From: Tetrahymena thermophila SB210
Taxonomy: Eukaryota > Ciliophora > Oligohymenophorea > Hymenostomatida > Tetrahymenidae
Direction of reading: 5' to 3'
DNA: 64,000 nt
Assembly (NCBI RefSeq): GCF_000189635.1
Contig: NW_002476045.1
Coordinates: 3,067 to 67,066, forward strand
Below are positions 48,607-61,672 of this stretch, piece after piece. The position numbers and the translations under genes are program-made. The notes below the pieces were generated by a model. The model had not been told where the DNA came from and searched no databases. It saw only the letters and a program-made list of their open reading frames with translations. Position 1 is the stretch's first letter; every line of letters begins with the position of its first letter.

Positions 48607-49905
48607 ATTGTATATTTTTTAAATTTGAATTTTTATAAAATTTTTTTAATTTAAAAGAAAAAAAAAATTTAAATTCTTGAATTAAATATTTGATTTAAAA
48701 ACTAACTAGAGTTGTTATTATTTATCTTTAAATAATTGTAAGTTGAATTAAATTATATTAAACATTTTAAATGAGATTTTAATTATATTTATTTAAATAA
48801 AAATAATAAATAAAATAAATGTTCTAATAGGCTTTAATATTCAAAAACAGTTCTTTTGCTATTAAAAATAAAAATTTGAAGAAATAGAATAAATAAATAC
48901 AAAGATTAGAAAATAATAGCTAAAATAGTAAATATTTTAAAATTAAATTTATTATATTGATTGAGTGTGTAAAATACTGTTTTGATTCTTTAAGAACTGA
49001 ATTTTTAAGTCTGACTTTGGAAATATTTTCTATATATTTTAGGATGTAAATTTTTATTACATTCAAAATTTTATGAGTGAGTAATTAATATTTATTATTT
49101 AAACTTTTTAGTTAAAGTTAATAAAATTTAAAAGAGTAAAATAATTAAGAGAGCATCTGATTTTATACTATTTAATGTATATTATAAAATTGATAGTAAT
49201 ATTATAATCTTCAATTAGTTAATTAAATTTATGTAATGTTTATAAAATTAGCTTAAAATCATAAAAATTAAATGAAATTTTACAGGATTAGCAATATATA
49301 TTATTTAATTATTTTTCCTTATAAAACATGTTTTAATCAATTTTTGGTGATTCTTGGTTTTTAAGAAATAAATCTTATCCTCAATAATCAAAATAATCAT
49401 GTAAAAGAATATTATTGTAGTAATTAAATACCACTAATTAATAAAATAATATTATTTTTAATCCCATAATCAATCACTCAATCTAAATATTTTTAATATT
49501 AAGTTTTATATAAAAGATAAATATAAAGTAATCTAAAAACAATAATAACTATCTATGTACTTTTTTGATTTCGAAAGTAGAGATGAGATTATTCTCATCA
49601 TTAATAAATTCATTTATCTAATTAAAAAAATGTTATGATATTTTTCTACTTTATCATTTAATTTCTCGAAGCTACAAGAAAATTCTTAATTAATTTATTA
49701 ATCTTTTATAAATATATTTGTATTTTTGTTTTTGTCTATTTTTTATAAATAAATTTTTTCTTTCGATATCTAAATACTATTTATCTATCTATTTTAATTA
49801 ATAATTTTCCCTTAATTCTTCAAAAAAATTAATTCAAAATCAAAATCAGTTTTTGTAATTTATTTATTTAATAAAATTAGCTTATTTTAAAAAAATATTT
49901 GAAAA
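48607..49905. other. Spacer
   Basis: First about 700 bp matches the 3' flank of paralogue A; the rest is AT-rich with nothing recognised. Confidence 0.6.
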
Positions 49906-52900
49906 ATGATATCTAAGTAGATTCGTAAAATCCTGTTTAACTGAAAAAAAACAAAATAATTTAGTAAAAAGCATTAGTAAAGGTTATTATAGACCTTTTA
50001 AGAACAACTTTGCTAATTAATTTTGCTACTCTGATATCCCTAATAAAAGCTCATAGGAGTATACAAGAATTTAAGATGTAACTTAATCTCAAATCAATAA
50101 TCTTGACTTCAATTTATTTTTCAAAAAAGTTTACAAACTCTTCTCTACAGTTTCACACTAATCTTAAAATAAATATTAAGTAAAATATTTGATAATTACT
50201 TAAATTAAGCATGAATACTAACAAGGAATAATTTATTAATAAATATATATAATAATAAGGTGTTAAAATTACTCTGATGACTATATTGCATCTACTATAA
50301 GCAGTGCATTATAAAAATGTACAAATCTAACAACTTTGGAATTAAATTTAAAGTAAAATTTAACTAATTTTGTTATTTATTATCAGATTAAAATAGAAAT
50401 TTATTTTAATTAACAAATTCTTTTCAAGTTCTATATAAATTTATAAATAATAAAATAAGGGGATAAATTGGAAGGAAAGGCTTAGATAATCTATGTTAAG
50501 CTTTAAGAGAATGCATAAATCTTACTAATTTAACACTTGATGTAGAGTAATTTTATCATTTATTTTTTTATTATGAATAAATAATAAATATATTTTTATA
50601 TCTTCATTATGGTTAAATGCAGTAGATTTTTATTTGTTATTTATCTAATTTTTTATTGCAAAAAAATTAACTTAGATTAAAAGAAGGATACGGTGTCATG
50701 GAGATATGTTCTGCTTTATCTGAGTGTTCGAATATTTCAACTTTGAACCTCCATTTTGAGTAAAATTTTGATTAGGACTTAAACATTATTAATTGATTAC
50801 TATTTATTAAATTAGTTTTTTTGTTGCATTTAATATATTTTTAATTTATTTTTAAGAAATCTATTTTAAATTTTTAATACTTTAATAGTTTAAAAAGCTG
50901 TTATATTGGTGAGGTAGAAATAGCATTTTTAAGCTACGCTTTAGAAAAATGCCCAAATCTAGCATAATTAAGTCTTTCATTTGGGTAAATTTTTATTTAA
51001 CATTAAGAATAAAAATTCTTCATTTTTTTTATTGATTTCTTTACATTTTCTTTTCATTTTTCATAAATTTAAAAATTTATAATCTTTTTTTAAAGAGATG
51101 TTAGTAATGATGATATTTTGTAAATATCAAATTTAGCTCTTGCTCTGTCTAAACACACTAATCTCTAAGCTTTTAACCTCAAAATAGGCTAGTAAATATT
51201 TACATAATATCTTTATTTGTTAAAAATAAGAAAGAAATTAAGTTTTAGCATTTAAAATTGTCTAATAACATTTAATAAATTTTATTTATAATGAAAAGAC
51301 GAAGTTAATTTTGATAAAAAAATATTAAAATTAATTTAACTTTAGATTTCATATAATTTGCTATTGAAATTTACTAATTGAATTAATATCAGTCAGTACT
51401 TAAATTTTATTTCTAATTAAACTTAACAAAAAAATAATCATTTGGTTGTCTTAATTCTAAAAAATGAATAAATAATAAAAGAAAATATCTAGAAAAATAT
51501 TAAGGATGTTATTTAAACAAATATTATTTTATTTATTTATATTTTTTAAGTAAATAAATCTCAAAAACAAAAAATAGGTATCAAAGCAAATAGTATGATG
51601 ATTTATCAAGTTTAGGTAACACTTTAACTAAGTTAGCACATCTTTCAGCTTCTAAATTTGATATCTAGTAAGTCTTCATTAATATAATTTTAAAATAATT
51701 TCTAAAAATTAAAAAAAATTTTGTTTTAGAGTTAACAAGAAATAATTGTTTAAAATAATTATTTATTTTTTAAGAAGTTTAATTTTAATTTGTTTATTTT
51801 ATTATTTAAATTAATTAATTATTTTGATAAGTTTATTTTCTTTTGATATGATTAAAAAATGTATATTTAAAAATAAATGAAGATTAACTGACGAGAACAT
51901 TTCAAGCTTTAGATCTTTTGTTGAATAATATACTAACATCAAAAATTTACGACTTGACTTTTAGTAAATTTTTCAAATTAAAAAATATAATAAAATTACT
52001 ATTATAGCAATGCAATATTAAAGATGTTCTTTTTAAATTTATTATTTAATAAATAAACTCATAATTTTTTACTTTATTTTTTTTCAAAAATTCAAAGTGA
52101 ATAAACGGACAATTATAGTTTTTCAAGGCTTGTTTCTTCTCTAAAAAAATGCACTAATCTCTCTAATTTAGAATTTGATCTTAAGTAAAATATGTTAATT
52201 ATTTATTTATTTATTTATTTATTGGTTAATAAAAATTTAATTGATACTATTGCAATTCCTCAAATATTAAATAAGAGCTTTTAAGAATAACTAAACTAAT
52301 TTTTTAAGTTTTTTTGATAAATTTTGGATCATTGTATCTATAATTAATTAATCCTTAATAAATGAAGATCTACAATAATATCACTATTAGCAAAAATAAA
52401 TCTAACTATTTGATTCTTTAAATATAAATGTTAAATTAATAATTAAAATATATAAAAAAAGAGGTAGACAAGTTAGTTATGATGTATAAAAAGGTTTAAT
52501 ATCTTTATTAGAAACATGCACTAACCTTTCAAAATTATAGCTTAAATTATGGTAGATTTTTTTGTTTATGCATTTATTGATTGATTCTATCTTAAATTTA
52601 AAATTATTTTAATGCCTTATTTAGAGCTTTTAGATAAAAGTTGACAAATTGCTTTTGACTATCGATTCCATTTATTTATTTAATTAATTTTTTACGAATG
52701 ATTTGGTTTTAACTATTTTTTATCAAATTAAAAAAACACTCATATAAATTAACCCTTATTTAACAAAGTAATTCAAAAATTGGCGATAGTGGATTATAAA
52801 ATGTAAGTTATGCTTTAAGAAAATGTACTAATCTCTCAGCTTTGAGCTTCTCTCTTGATAATTTAGGGTTAGTTTCTTTTAATTTTTATTTCATTTTAAT

Positions 52901-55900
52901 TAGTTTTAAACATTTTAGATACAATTAAATTGGAGGAGATGGTATTTCAAGCTTATTTTTAGCAATAAGTAATTTATAAAAACTATCTGCTTTGGATCTT
53001 AATCTTAGGTAATCATATATATTTTACAATTATTTAAAACTTAGACGTTGTTCATACATATTTTATTTAAAATGAAACTTCTTCAGAAATTAATTCATAT
53101 ATATGGCTTTAATTACTAATAAATGCTTTAAACTTTAAATAATTATTTTTATTTTTTAATATTGTTTCTAATCTTAAAATTTAAAATATAAAAGATTCAA
53201 TCCTATCAATTTTAAGGGTTATTAAAACTTAGCCTTAGCTTTAGAAAAATGCACTCATCTTACAGATTTGACTCTAGATTTGGTGTAATCAATCATTGAT
53301 TTTCTTTAATTGATAAATGAATTTTTTCTGTAGAGTAATTCAAAATAAATGAATTAAATATTTCTCGCTTTTATTCTGTGAAATGCAAATTGCTTTTTTT
53401 TGAAAATGTTAATTTTTTTAATAATTTAGATATTCAAATTATGAAAATGTCGATTTCTTTATAATAGTTAAATATAAATACTTTTTTAAATATCTCAAAA
53501 AGCTACAATGACATCAAAGACCTTTCTAATTTAGGATATGCTTTAGCAAAATGTGCTTCTTAACTCACTACTTTGACTCTTAAGCTAAATTAGTATTTAT
53601 TTGCTTTAAATTATTTTTTATTATTTATATTTAAATCTAAATAAAATAATATCTTGAATAATAAAATTAAAAATTTTTGTTATAAAACTAAGACATAGAG
53701 ATCTAAAGCATAAAATTAGTGAAGAAGAAGCAAAAAAATTATTTTCTGCTTTGGCTAATTGCACAAAACTTACTAATTTAACACTGGAACTAGAGTAAAA
53801 ATCATTGTGTTTCTTTACTATTTTTGATCATTATTTAAATGTGAATAAAAAACTTCTATTTGAATACAAATTATAATTAATAACTTATTTTCTATTTTAA
53901 TATTTTTCAGTGTATAGAAGTGTTATTTTGAAATATTGCTTACATTTATTGCTTTCTCTTTAATTTATGTTCATTAATCAATTTATAATATTAAATATAA
54001 AGTCAATATTCTTTTGGTTTATGTGGTGCTTTAAGCTTATCTACTGCCTTGAAAAATTGTGCTTTATTGTCAAATTTTAAACTTAATGTTAGGTAAAATT
54101 TTTCATTATATTTTTAAAAAAATTGTAATAATTAATACTTATTGGGTGGGGTGGCGATTATAACAAATTTTTTATTTATTTTACCTTTTAATTTAAAAAT
54201 TTTCTATTATAATTATCTTATTTTTAATTTTTTTTTAAGACTTCCCTTCTAAAATTTTTATTTTTAACTAAAATTTAGTGTTTAAGATCAGAAAAATAAA
54301 AATGAAATTGGAAATGAAGGAGCTGAAAATATCTTTAGTGCTTTATCTGATTGCACAAATCTCTCTAGCTTAAAAATATTTTTACCGTATAATTCGTTTA
54401 TTTAATTATAATTTAAAAAACTATAATTAACTTATTTTTAATTTCAATAGATAAACAATAAATGAAATATAAACATTAATTGTTTTTTCAATCATTTTAT
54501 TTGATTTGATTTTATAAAGAATTAGTTAATAATTATTTACTTTATGCTTTTAAAAACTAAAATTATTCTTTCTTTATTATAAAAGTAATGACTGCATTTC
54601 TAAAATTTCTACTTCAACAAATTAAATTATTTCTCAAAAAATCTTCTCTAATCTCTCGGACTTGTATTTATGCCTTGGGTAAATAATTAATTTTTTATTT
54701 ATTAAATTAATTAAAAATCATTTTAAACGATCGCCTTTTTATTTATTACAATTGTTATTTTTAAAATATTTAATTAATAATTTTTTGATTTTGGAAGGAA
54801 AAATTAAATTAACTTTGAAGGTTTAGAAAGTCTTGCTCTTATTTTAAATAAATGCACAAATCTTTAAACTTTACATCTAGATCTTAGGTAAAATTACAAT
54901 TATTTTTTTGAATTATTCAAAAATTAAATCATTAAACTAATTTGTATTTTTTTACTCATTTACAAATAAAAAATTATAATTTAAATATCAATTTATTATT
55001 TTAATTTATGCTTTCTAACTTTTATTCATGCTCTTTTCTCAATTATGTCATAAAAGCAAGAATAAAATTAATAATGAAAACGCATAGAAATTAGGTGAAT
55101 CTTTGTCAAAGTGTTAAAATCTTGAGACTTTATATTTGAATATTAGGTAATTTTTTAATCAATAATTTTTGATTAATTTTTTCTTGTGTGATTTATATAA
55201 AGAAATATTTTATTTATTAAATTAATTTTTAAATTTAAATTTTCAACTACTTTTAATTTATTTAATTTTATTAAACATCTCTAAGTGATAATCAAATTTC
55301 GAATGAATGTCTAACAGTTATTGTTTCTGCCTTGTAAGATTGTGCCAAACTTTCCACTTTGAAACTCATTCTCTAGTAAAATTTATTATTTTATTCCTTC
55401 AGAATAATAAATAAAGTTTATTTCTATTAATTATTTTAGATCATAACTAAATAAAAATTTTATTCCACAATTTTTATGAATTATTTATTTATTAATTTTC
55501 AAAAATTAACAATCTTTAACTGTCTATTAACTCTAATTATATTAAACTAAATGTAGAAATACCGTAAATTCTCACAATTAATTCATTTTTTAATTGATCA
55601 AAATTTTAAAGCCAAAAATAATATTATTTGTATTTATTGATAATAAAAATTTAAGAATAATCGATCATATTTTATGAGAGTTTATGGTATTTTTATTTAT
55701 TTATTTACTTACCTAGTATGTTAATTATAATAATTACTATATTTTAATTTTATTAATTATAATGTCTAAAATTATATTTAATATAGCAGAAATCTAATAA
55801 GTGAGGAAGGTCTACTAAATTTAGGTTCTGCTTTAACATAATTAAAAAATCTGTTTAAACTGGAGTTGCACATCTCGTATAAAGATTTTCTAATATTTAA

Positions 55901-56343
55901 ATTTAACAATCTAATAGCAAATTTTCTATATTTCTATTTTTTATTAGATCAACCAATTTATAATTTTGAAAAAGATTTGTTCTATTTTTAAAAATTTTTA
56001 AATTAAAAAAATATTTACATTTAAAAAAAAGGATGGACAACAAAATTGGTTATTATGAAGCTGACAAATTTATTAACAATTTAATAAATTTAACTAAAAT
56101 ATAAATTTTGACATTAGACAATAATTTGTAATAATGATTTTTTGTATTTTCTCTTCGATTATTAACATTTTTAATTAGTTTCTTTTTATTTCACATTAAA
56201 AATAAGTAAGTAAATTAATTTTTTTGAATTATCTCAAAAGAGTATCTACTGAAGATCAATTAAAACTTTAAGAAATGTATGAAAACAAACTAAACCTCAG
56301 ATTTCTCTTAGATTTTGGCTTAAACTTAAAAGAGGAAATATGA
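49906..56343 (+). CDS. Long leucine-rich-repeat protein with one repeat per exon
   Basis: Predicted start at 49906-49908. Exon 1 is 49906-49924, intron 49925-49964, exon 2 49965-50352, exon 3 50460-50546. About twenty more exons follow, with cores near 50680, 50895, 51100, 51590, 51880, 52095, 52460, 52770, 52920, 53200, 53500, 53700, 54000, 54290, 54590, 54800, 55060, 55280, 55785 and 56030. The last exon is 56241-56343, ending at TGA. Joints checked are phase 2; exons are mainly 87-93 nt. Each exon holds one LRR with the core A-L-x-K-C-T-N-L-S-x-L-x-L-x-L. About 22 repeats give roughly 800 residues. The N-terminal 100 residues are not LRR and match nothing I know; the start and exon 2 are the least certain parts. 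It is the same repeat class as the minus-strand genes at 1-14157, but orientation and N-terminus differ. Confidence 0.72.
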
Positions 56344-57130
56344 ATGACCTCATTGTTTGTTTATTTATTATTATTTAAAATAACAAAATTTTATGTTTGT
56401 TTTTTCACATCCAAAACAATCGAATTGAATGTTTTTAAAATGTATTATATATGCATCTAAACTTAAATTAAATAATTTACTTCATTTGAAGCAATTTATT
56501 AACAAATACTTAAAAATCAATTAAATGAAGTTAATTTTTTTGTTTCATTCTTTTATTATTTTAAAATTATCTAATATCTATAAAACATACTTATTTTAGT
56601 ATCGATCTACAATAAATTAAATGAAATAAATAGTTTATGGTTAATTATATCTCTTAAATTATTTTATTAAGCCATTTAAAATTTAAAAAAATACACATAA
56701 AAATATAAACTTTATTTTATAAAAAAAATGACAGAAAGTAAAATGCTTTGATGAAATTGAATATAATACAATGATAAGGATTTATATATTTGTTTATTAT
56801 AAAAAGAATTTATATATGTAATTGTTATATAAGTGTCATTCATAAATTTATTATTATAATTTATTAAAATTAAAAAGTGTTTGTTGATTCTTTCATTAAT
56901 TTATTTTTTTATTTGATTAGATAAGTCTGATGGCTAAATAATAAATGGAAGAGATCAGGCAGGAAAATAAAGTTATTTAGAAGACTATGGAAGAATATTA
57001 AGTTATTTATCTTGATTATTTCTATGATTATCGCCTTATTATTAAGTGTTTTAGATTGACTTACTCATTTAAATTTTAATTTATTGTTTAAGTTTGGTCA
57101 TATTTATATTTTTTACTTTTTTTTTGCTTT
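56344..57130. other. Convergent spacer
   Basis: Between the LRR gene and the B-box/PHR gene; holds only one doubtful short open stretch (56930). Confidence 0.55.
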
Positions 57131-57139
57131 TCATTTTGA
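56930..57139 (+). CDS. Doubtful short open stretch
   Basis: An ATG at 56930 opens a 69-residue frame whose first 24 codons look like coiled coil (MAKQQMEEIRQENKVIQ). It then becomes hydrophobic and AT-driven and crosses the antisense stop of the B-box/PHR gene at 57131. Chance or a fragment of an exon; low support. Confidence 0.2.
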
Positions 57140-58878
57140 TTAGACTTCATAGACTAAATAAGGAAATTGTCCCATCATAGTGTTAGTGCCATTATTCGAA
57201 ATAGGTCTTACTATTTGGGATTCGAAATATGTAAAGTCTTTAGTATCGACACAGCCGTTAAAACCTGCATAAGTAAGATAAGTTTAATCTGAAGTTATTG
57301 AAAGTGTATATTAATATTTTGGGTTTAGTTTTAATGCTTTCTCCAAGTATATTGTGGCCATTTTATTTTTAAACTGTATCTGATTTGATAATTATATTTA
57401 TTGTCGAAGGATCAACTATTATTTAAAAATTATAGATTAAAATAATAAATTTATCAAGTAGAATAAATATGAAAATTTATAATAAATAAAAATAATAATT
57501 TTAAAATACCTTTTCTTCAGCAATTTTTCCTTCGCTGAGACACACAGTGAGTTTTGGCGGAGAAGGAAGGGCGCTCATATTTTGAGCTTCAAAGACACCA
57601 AATCCTATTAGCCATATATCTTTTTCAAACATATTTTAATTTTACTAAAAGGTAATCGCATTAATTCCATCTAATGTCCAGTTATCAAGAAATTACCCGA
57701 ACCTGTTTTCTCCCACAATTTGTCTTGGTGTTTCAAAAGTTACACTGAGTAATTTATTTTTTAGAGAATTCAAATCATCTGCACACTTCTACATCCAATA
57801 TCTAGCCTCTCTATCTAACAATACAGAACTCTACATTATTCTGTCTACTTCTTTATTTCTCAGGATTTCTCCTAAACTGTCAATCTCCCCTATTTATATT
57901 TAAAAATGCTTATTCAATTTATATTTTTTAATAAACACTTATAAATAGCTTTTTTGCTTTAAATTAAACAATCTTTTGCAACTAAACGTTAAAATGTATT
58001 ACAAAAAAAATTTCCAAACCATTGATTTATTGATTGATTGAATTATTTATCAATTTATTTAATATTTATTTCTTTATTTATTTTTTATGTGGATTCAATA
58101 AAGAAGATATTGGTTAACAAGATATTTATTTGCTCAATAATATTTATTTTTTTAAAATAGCTTTTATTGTATCTGAATTTAAATAAAGTAAAATATTTCC
58201 TATCTTATTTATCTTTGTCATTCATAAAATATCTTCAGGCATATATACCTACAATATACCTTTGCCATAAGGAAAATGCAGCATTATCTAATAAATCGAG
58301 TATTTGAAAATTGTAAATTTTAATGTTAGCTTTTTGGTGCTGATTATATAAAATCTGAATTTTAAAGTGAATTTATAAAGAATTAATAAGTGCAAACATT
58401 TACCATCGTATCCTATTGAGATCATTGGCATGAATTTAATGAGATCTTTTTCGATATCGTTTAGATTTAATACTGGTTAGTTAATTTTCTCTAATAATAC
58501 TTCAAATGCATCGCCTACAAAAATGTCTGCATCTTCTAAAAGTTTCTTCATTTGCTACTCTATGGCAAATTCGATGTTTTCTATTGATTTCTTTAATTAG
58601 CTTATAAAATTCTTAAATCCTATGATAATCTATTTATGCTATTTTAATATGTCGCATCCACTATTTCCAAGATCTTCTATATTTTTAGGATTATTAGCCT
58701 TATTTAATGACTTTATTAATTCCTTAAGAGGAACACACTATTTGACGTGGTCATTATGCTCCTGCAACAAACAGTGGGAACATATGATGCCTCTCTTAGG
58801 ACAGTTATAATTTATACAGCAAATATTCCTTGGATTATCTTGATGTCCCTTTTACTCGCAATAATATGTTGCCTACAT
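57131..58878 (-). CDS. B-box zinc-finger protein with C-terminal PHR domain
   Basis: Three minus-strand exons (58404-58878, 57510-57889, 57131-57373) join in frame to 365 residues. The start is MQATYYCEQKGHQ. The finger reads C-x2-K-G-H, then CCINYNC, ICSHC, HNDHV, with Cys/His spacing of a B-box. A helical/coiled-coil region follows (KNFISQLKKSIENIEFAIEQ, about residues 75-150). The second half is a PHR domain, with NRFGQFLDNWTLDGINAITF, then DIWLIGFGVFEA, and a closing GQFPYLVYEV. PHR domains, found in Highwire/PAM/RPM-1 and some BTB proteins, are beta-sandwich protein-binding modules in ubiquitin-linked signalling; this protein has no RING visible. The first intron (57890-58403, 514 bp) is unusually long for the window. 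Likely a cytosolic adaptor. Confidence 0.83.
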
Positions 58879-59933
58879 TTATCTATCTATCTATCTTTTT
58901 TATCTATCTCTTTCTAGTGTCTTATATCGCTTGGATAATACTAAATAAATAAATAATAATAACAATACTGATTAACTTTTAAATAATCTTTTTATTTATT
59001 ATCTTAATCCGCAATTTCAATATAGAATAGCTGTTGTGTTGTAACATACGTACGTACGTATAAAACTTGATATAAAGAAATATAGATAAATAAAGATTGT
59101 TTCCAAGCAAATAAATAAATAATCTATGTATTAAAAAATAATGTTAATTAAAATTATGAAATAATGCTTTTAAATATGTAATTTTAAATATAATTTAATA
59201 TATCTTTTCATTTTTTTACTTTTAGATATTAAATAAATCTTATAACAAACCAATCCATCTTAAATTTACTGTTTTATTTTATATTTAATGATTTATTTAA
59301 TCAGAATCCATCCAATTAAAAACAAATATGAAGATAATTTTAATTTATATAATTATTTTATAATTGATAATTTAAACACTATTTTTATTAATATTATTTC
59401 ACTTCAAACCAATTTCTAAACAATATTGGCTAAAAATTATATTAGCTAAAAATCATAAAAATTAAAAGAAATATCACAATGTGTACCAACCAACACACAC
59501 AGTTGATGAAATTTTAATTTCTACATGAACTATTTAATTTAAATTAGAAATATTTTTATATTTAAAATTAAGCTTTAGCTCAAAAAAATTGAGGTTTTAA
59601 ATAAGAATAAAAATGTCTAAATTTCATAATAGAAAAAATATCTTTATCCTTCTTTTGTTAATTTCTATTTGTAGTCTTAATTATGATTTGCTTTATTTAC
59701 AAATGTGATCCGTCATTATAATATAATTTATGCATGAATATTAGATTTTGATATACTCATTAATTCTTTGCTTTTTNNNNNNNNNNNNNNNNNNNNNNNN
59801 NNNNNNNNNNNNNNNNNNNNNNNNNNNNNNNNNNNNNNNNNNNNNNNNNNNNNNNNNNNNNNNNNNNNNNNNNNNNTGTAGATATTTTTTTAGCTCAATA
59901 ATTAATTCTTTAATTAATTTATAATTTATTGAT
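58879..59933. other. Spacer with gap
   Basis: (GATA)n-like and (TACG)n runs lie near 58880-58910 and 59047-59060. From about 59443 it belongs to the tandem duplication that carries the six-Cys peptide genes. Confidence 0.6.
59777..59876. other. Assembly gap (100 N)
   Basis: The matching stretch in the second copy, 61135-61390, is 256 bp, so the true missing length is probably near 256 bp. Confidence 0.95.
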
Positions 59934-60152
59934 TCATTAAACGTCATCATCATCATTAAAACAAAATCCTTATGACTCTAATTCAACGCAACGAGGATTC
60001 TTTCCACAACACTCATCATTATTTTGGCATCTATAACCTTGTTTAGTGCATGTAATTTATTAAACAAATGTTATTTTTTCATAAATGCTCTTCAATTAAG
60101 CTGCTCCAAATACTAAAACTAACACTAGCAAAACCAATTAGTAAACTTTCAT
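59934..60152 (-). CDS. Small secreted six-cysteine peptide, copy 1
   Basis: 72 residues from ATG at 60150-60152 to TGA at 59934-59936; no intron. The first 19 residues are a clear signal peptide (MKVYQLVLLVLVLVFGAAQ). After a 15-residue spacer come six cysteines in the order C35-x6-C42-x5-C48-C49-x5-C55-x8-C64, the order and rough spacing of an inhibitor-cystine-knot (knottin) fold, although the x5 loop after the CC pair is slightly long. The tail is acidic (FNDDDDVQ). Probably exported or stored in secretory granules. Knottins in other organisms include protease inhibitors, defensins and channel blockers; nothing here tells which, if any, applies. A second copy lies at 61448-61672. Confidence 0.8.
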
Positions 60153-61447
60153 TTTCTGATATCTTTTATTTTTTAATTTTATTATTTGTTTTTCAATAAT
60201 TATTAAATATATTTATTTATTTATTATTCCTTTTTTGCTCCGTATTTCATCTAATTACTCATAAAAATTTAGCTACTTATTATCAAAAATAGATTATATG
60301 AGGATATTAACATAAAAACAAATATTTTTGAAGTCAATCAAAAAAATTTTGATTTAGATATCATAAATAAATTTGGTAAAAATTAAAGATAAATAAATAT
60401 ATTTTTATTTATACATAAAAGTTTAATCTGAATTAATGAATTTAGAATTAAGAGTAAAATTTCTGTAATATTTTTTAGTTTCTTTTTTACAAATATCAAT
60501 TTGTATACTTATTAATTAATTAGAAAAAAGATAATTCAATGAGCTATCTTGAAAAAAGAGTAGATTTTTTAATTTTTTGGTTGACTTAATTGAGTCTTAA
60601 ATAAAATAAAAAAAATTAATAAAATAAATGAAATATTCACTAAGAATTGAATAAATCATAAAATTTTAATTAAAGCTCAAAATATTATTCTTAATTATAA
60701 ATACCATAAATCTTCGATTACTTGTTGTTCCTCATATGAAACGAATATTTTAAGAAGGAGGAGGAACAATTATAAAAAAGAATGAGTAAAATTAGCTAAA
60801 AATCATAAAAATTAAATGAAATATCACAATCTGTACCAATATAGTTGATGATATTTTAATTTCTACAAGAGCAATATTTAATTTAAATTAGAAATATTTT
60901 TATTTTTTAAATTAAGCTTTGAATTACCTTAGAGCTCAAAAAAAAATTGAGGTTTTAAATAAGAATAAAAATGTCTAAATTTCATAATAGAAAAAATCTC
61001 TTTATCCTTCTTTTGTTAATTTCTATTTGTAGTCTTAATTAGGATTTGCTTTATTTACAAATAAAATCCGTCATTATAATATAATTTATGCATGAATATT
61101 AGATTTTGATATACTCATTAATTTTTTGCTTTTTTTAAATTTGTATTTATAATCTGAATGGATGGTTTTAGTTTATTATTAAATTTAATCCAATAATAAA
61201 TCCGACTTTAATGAAAACAAATCGAAAACATATATTTATCTTTTCACATTATAATTTTTTTATAACTAAGTGTGTTTTTTGTTAATAAAGTATTGGATGA
61301 AACAATAAGTAGACCAAATATAATTATAATATAAAAAAATGAGTTTGATTATTTATCGAGTGCTTGTTGTATTTAACATAAACAAAAAAGTGTAGATATT
61401 TTTTTAGCTCAATAATTAATTTATTAATTAATTTATAATTTATTGAT
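60153..61447. other. Spacer between peptide copies
   Basis: Duplicated flanking DNA only; 61135-61390 is the stretch missing from the first copy's gap. Confidence 0.65.
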
Positions 61448-61672
61448 TCATTAAACGTCATCATCATCATCATCATTAAAACAAAATCCTTATGACTCTA
61501 ATTCAACGCAACGAGGATTCTTTCCACAACACTCATCATTATTTTGGCATGTATAACCTTGTTTAGTGCATGTAATTTATTAAACAAATGTTATTTTTTC
61601 ATAAATGCTCTTCAATTAAGCAGCTCCAAATACTAAAACTAACACTAGCAAAACCAATTAGTAAACTTTCAT
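61448..61672 (-). CDS. Small secreted six-cysteine peptide, copy 2
   Basis: 74 residues, ATG at 61670-61672, TGA at 61448-61450. Identical to copy 1 except that Arg41, between the first two cysteines, becomes Thr, and two Asp are added in the acidic tail through extra GAT codons. The signal peptide and all six cysteines are conserved. The near identity of coding and flanking DNA points to a recent tandem duplication or ongoing gene conversion. Confidence 0.8.

Noticed and set aside
58622-58810. 62-residue plus-strand open frame
   Set aside because: Antisense to the B-box exon of the PHR gene.
59741-59956. Open frame across the third gap
   Set aside because: Runs through 100 N of placeholder; the duplicate copy shows other sequence there.
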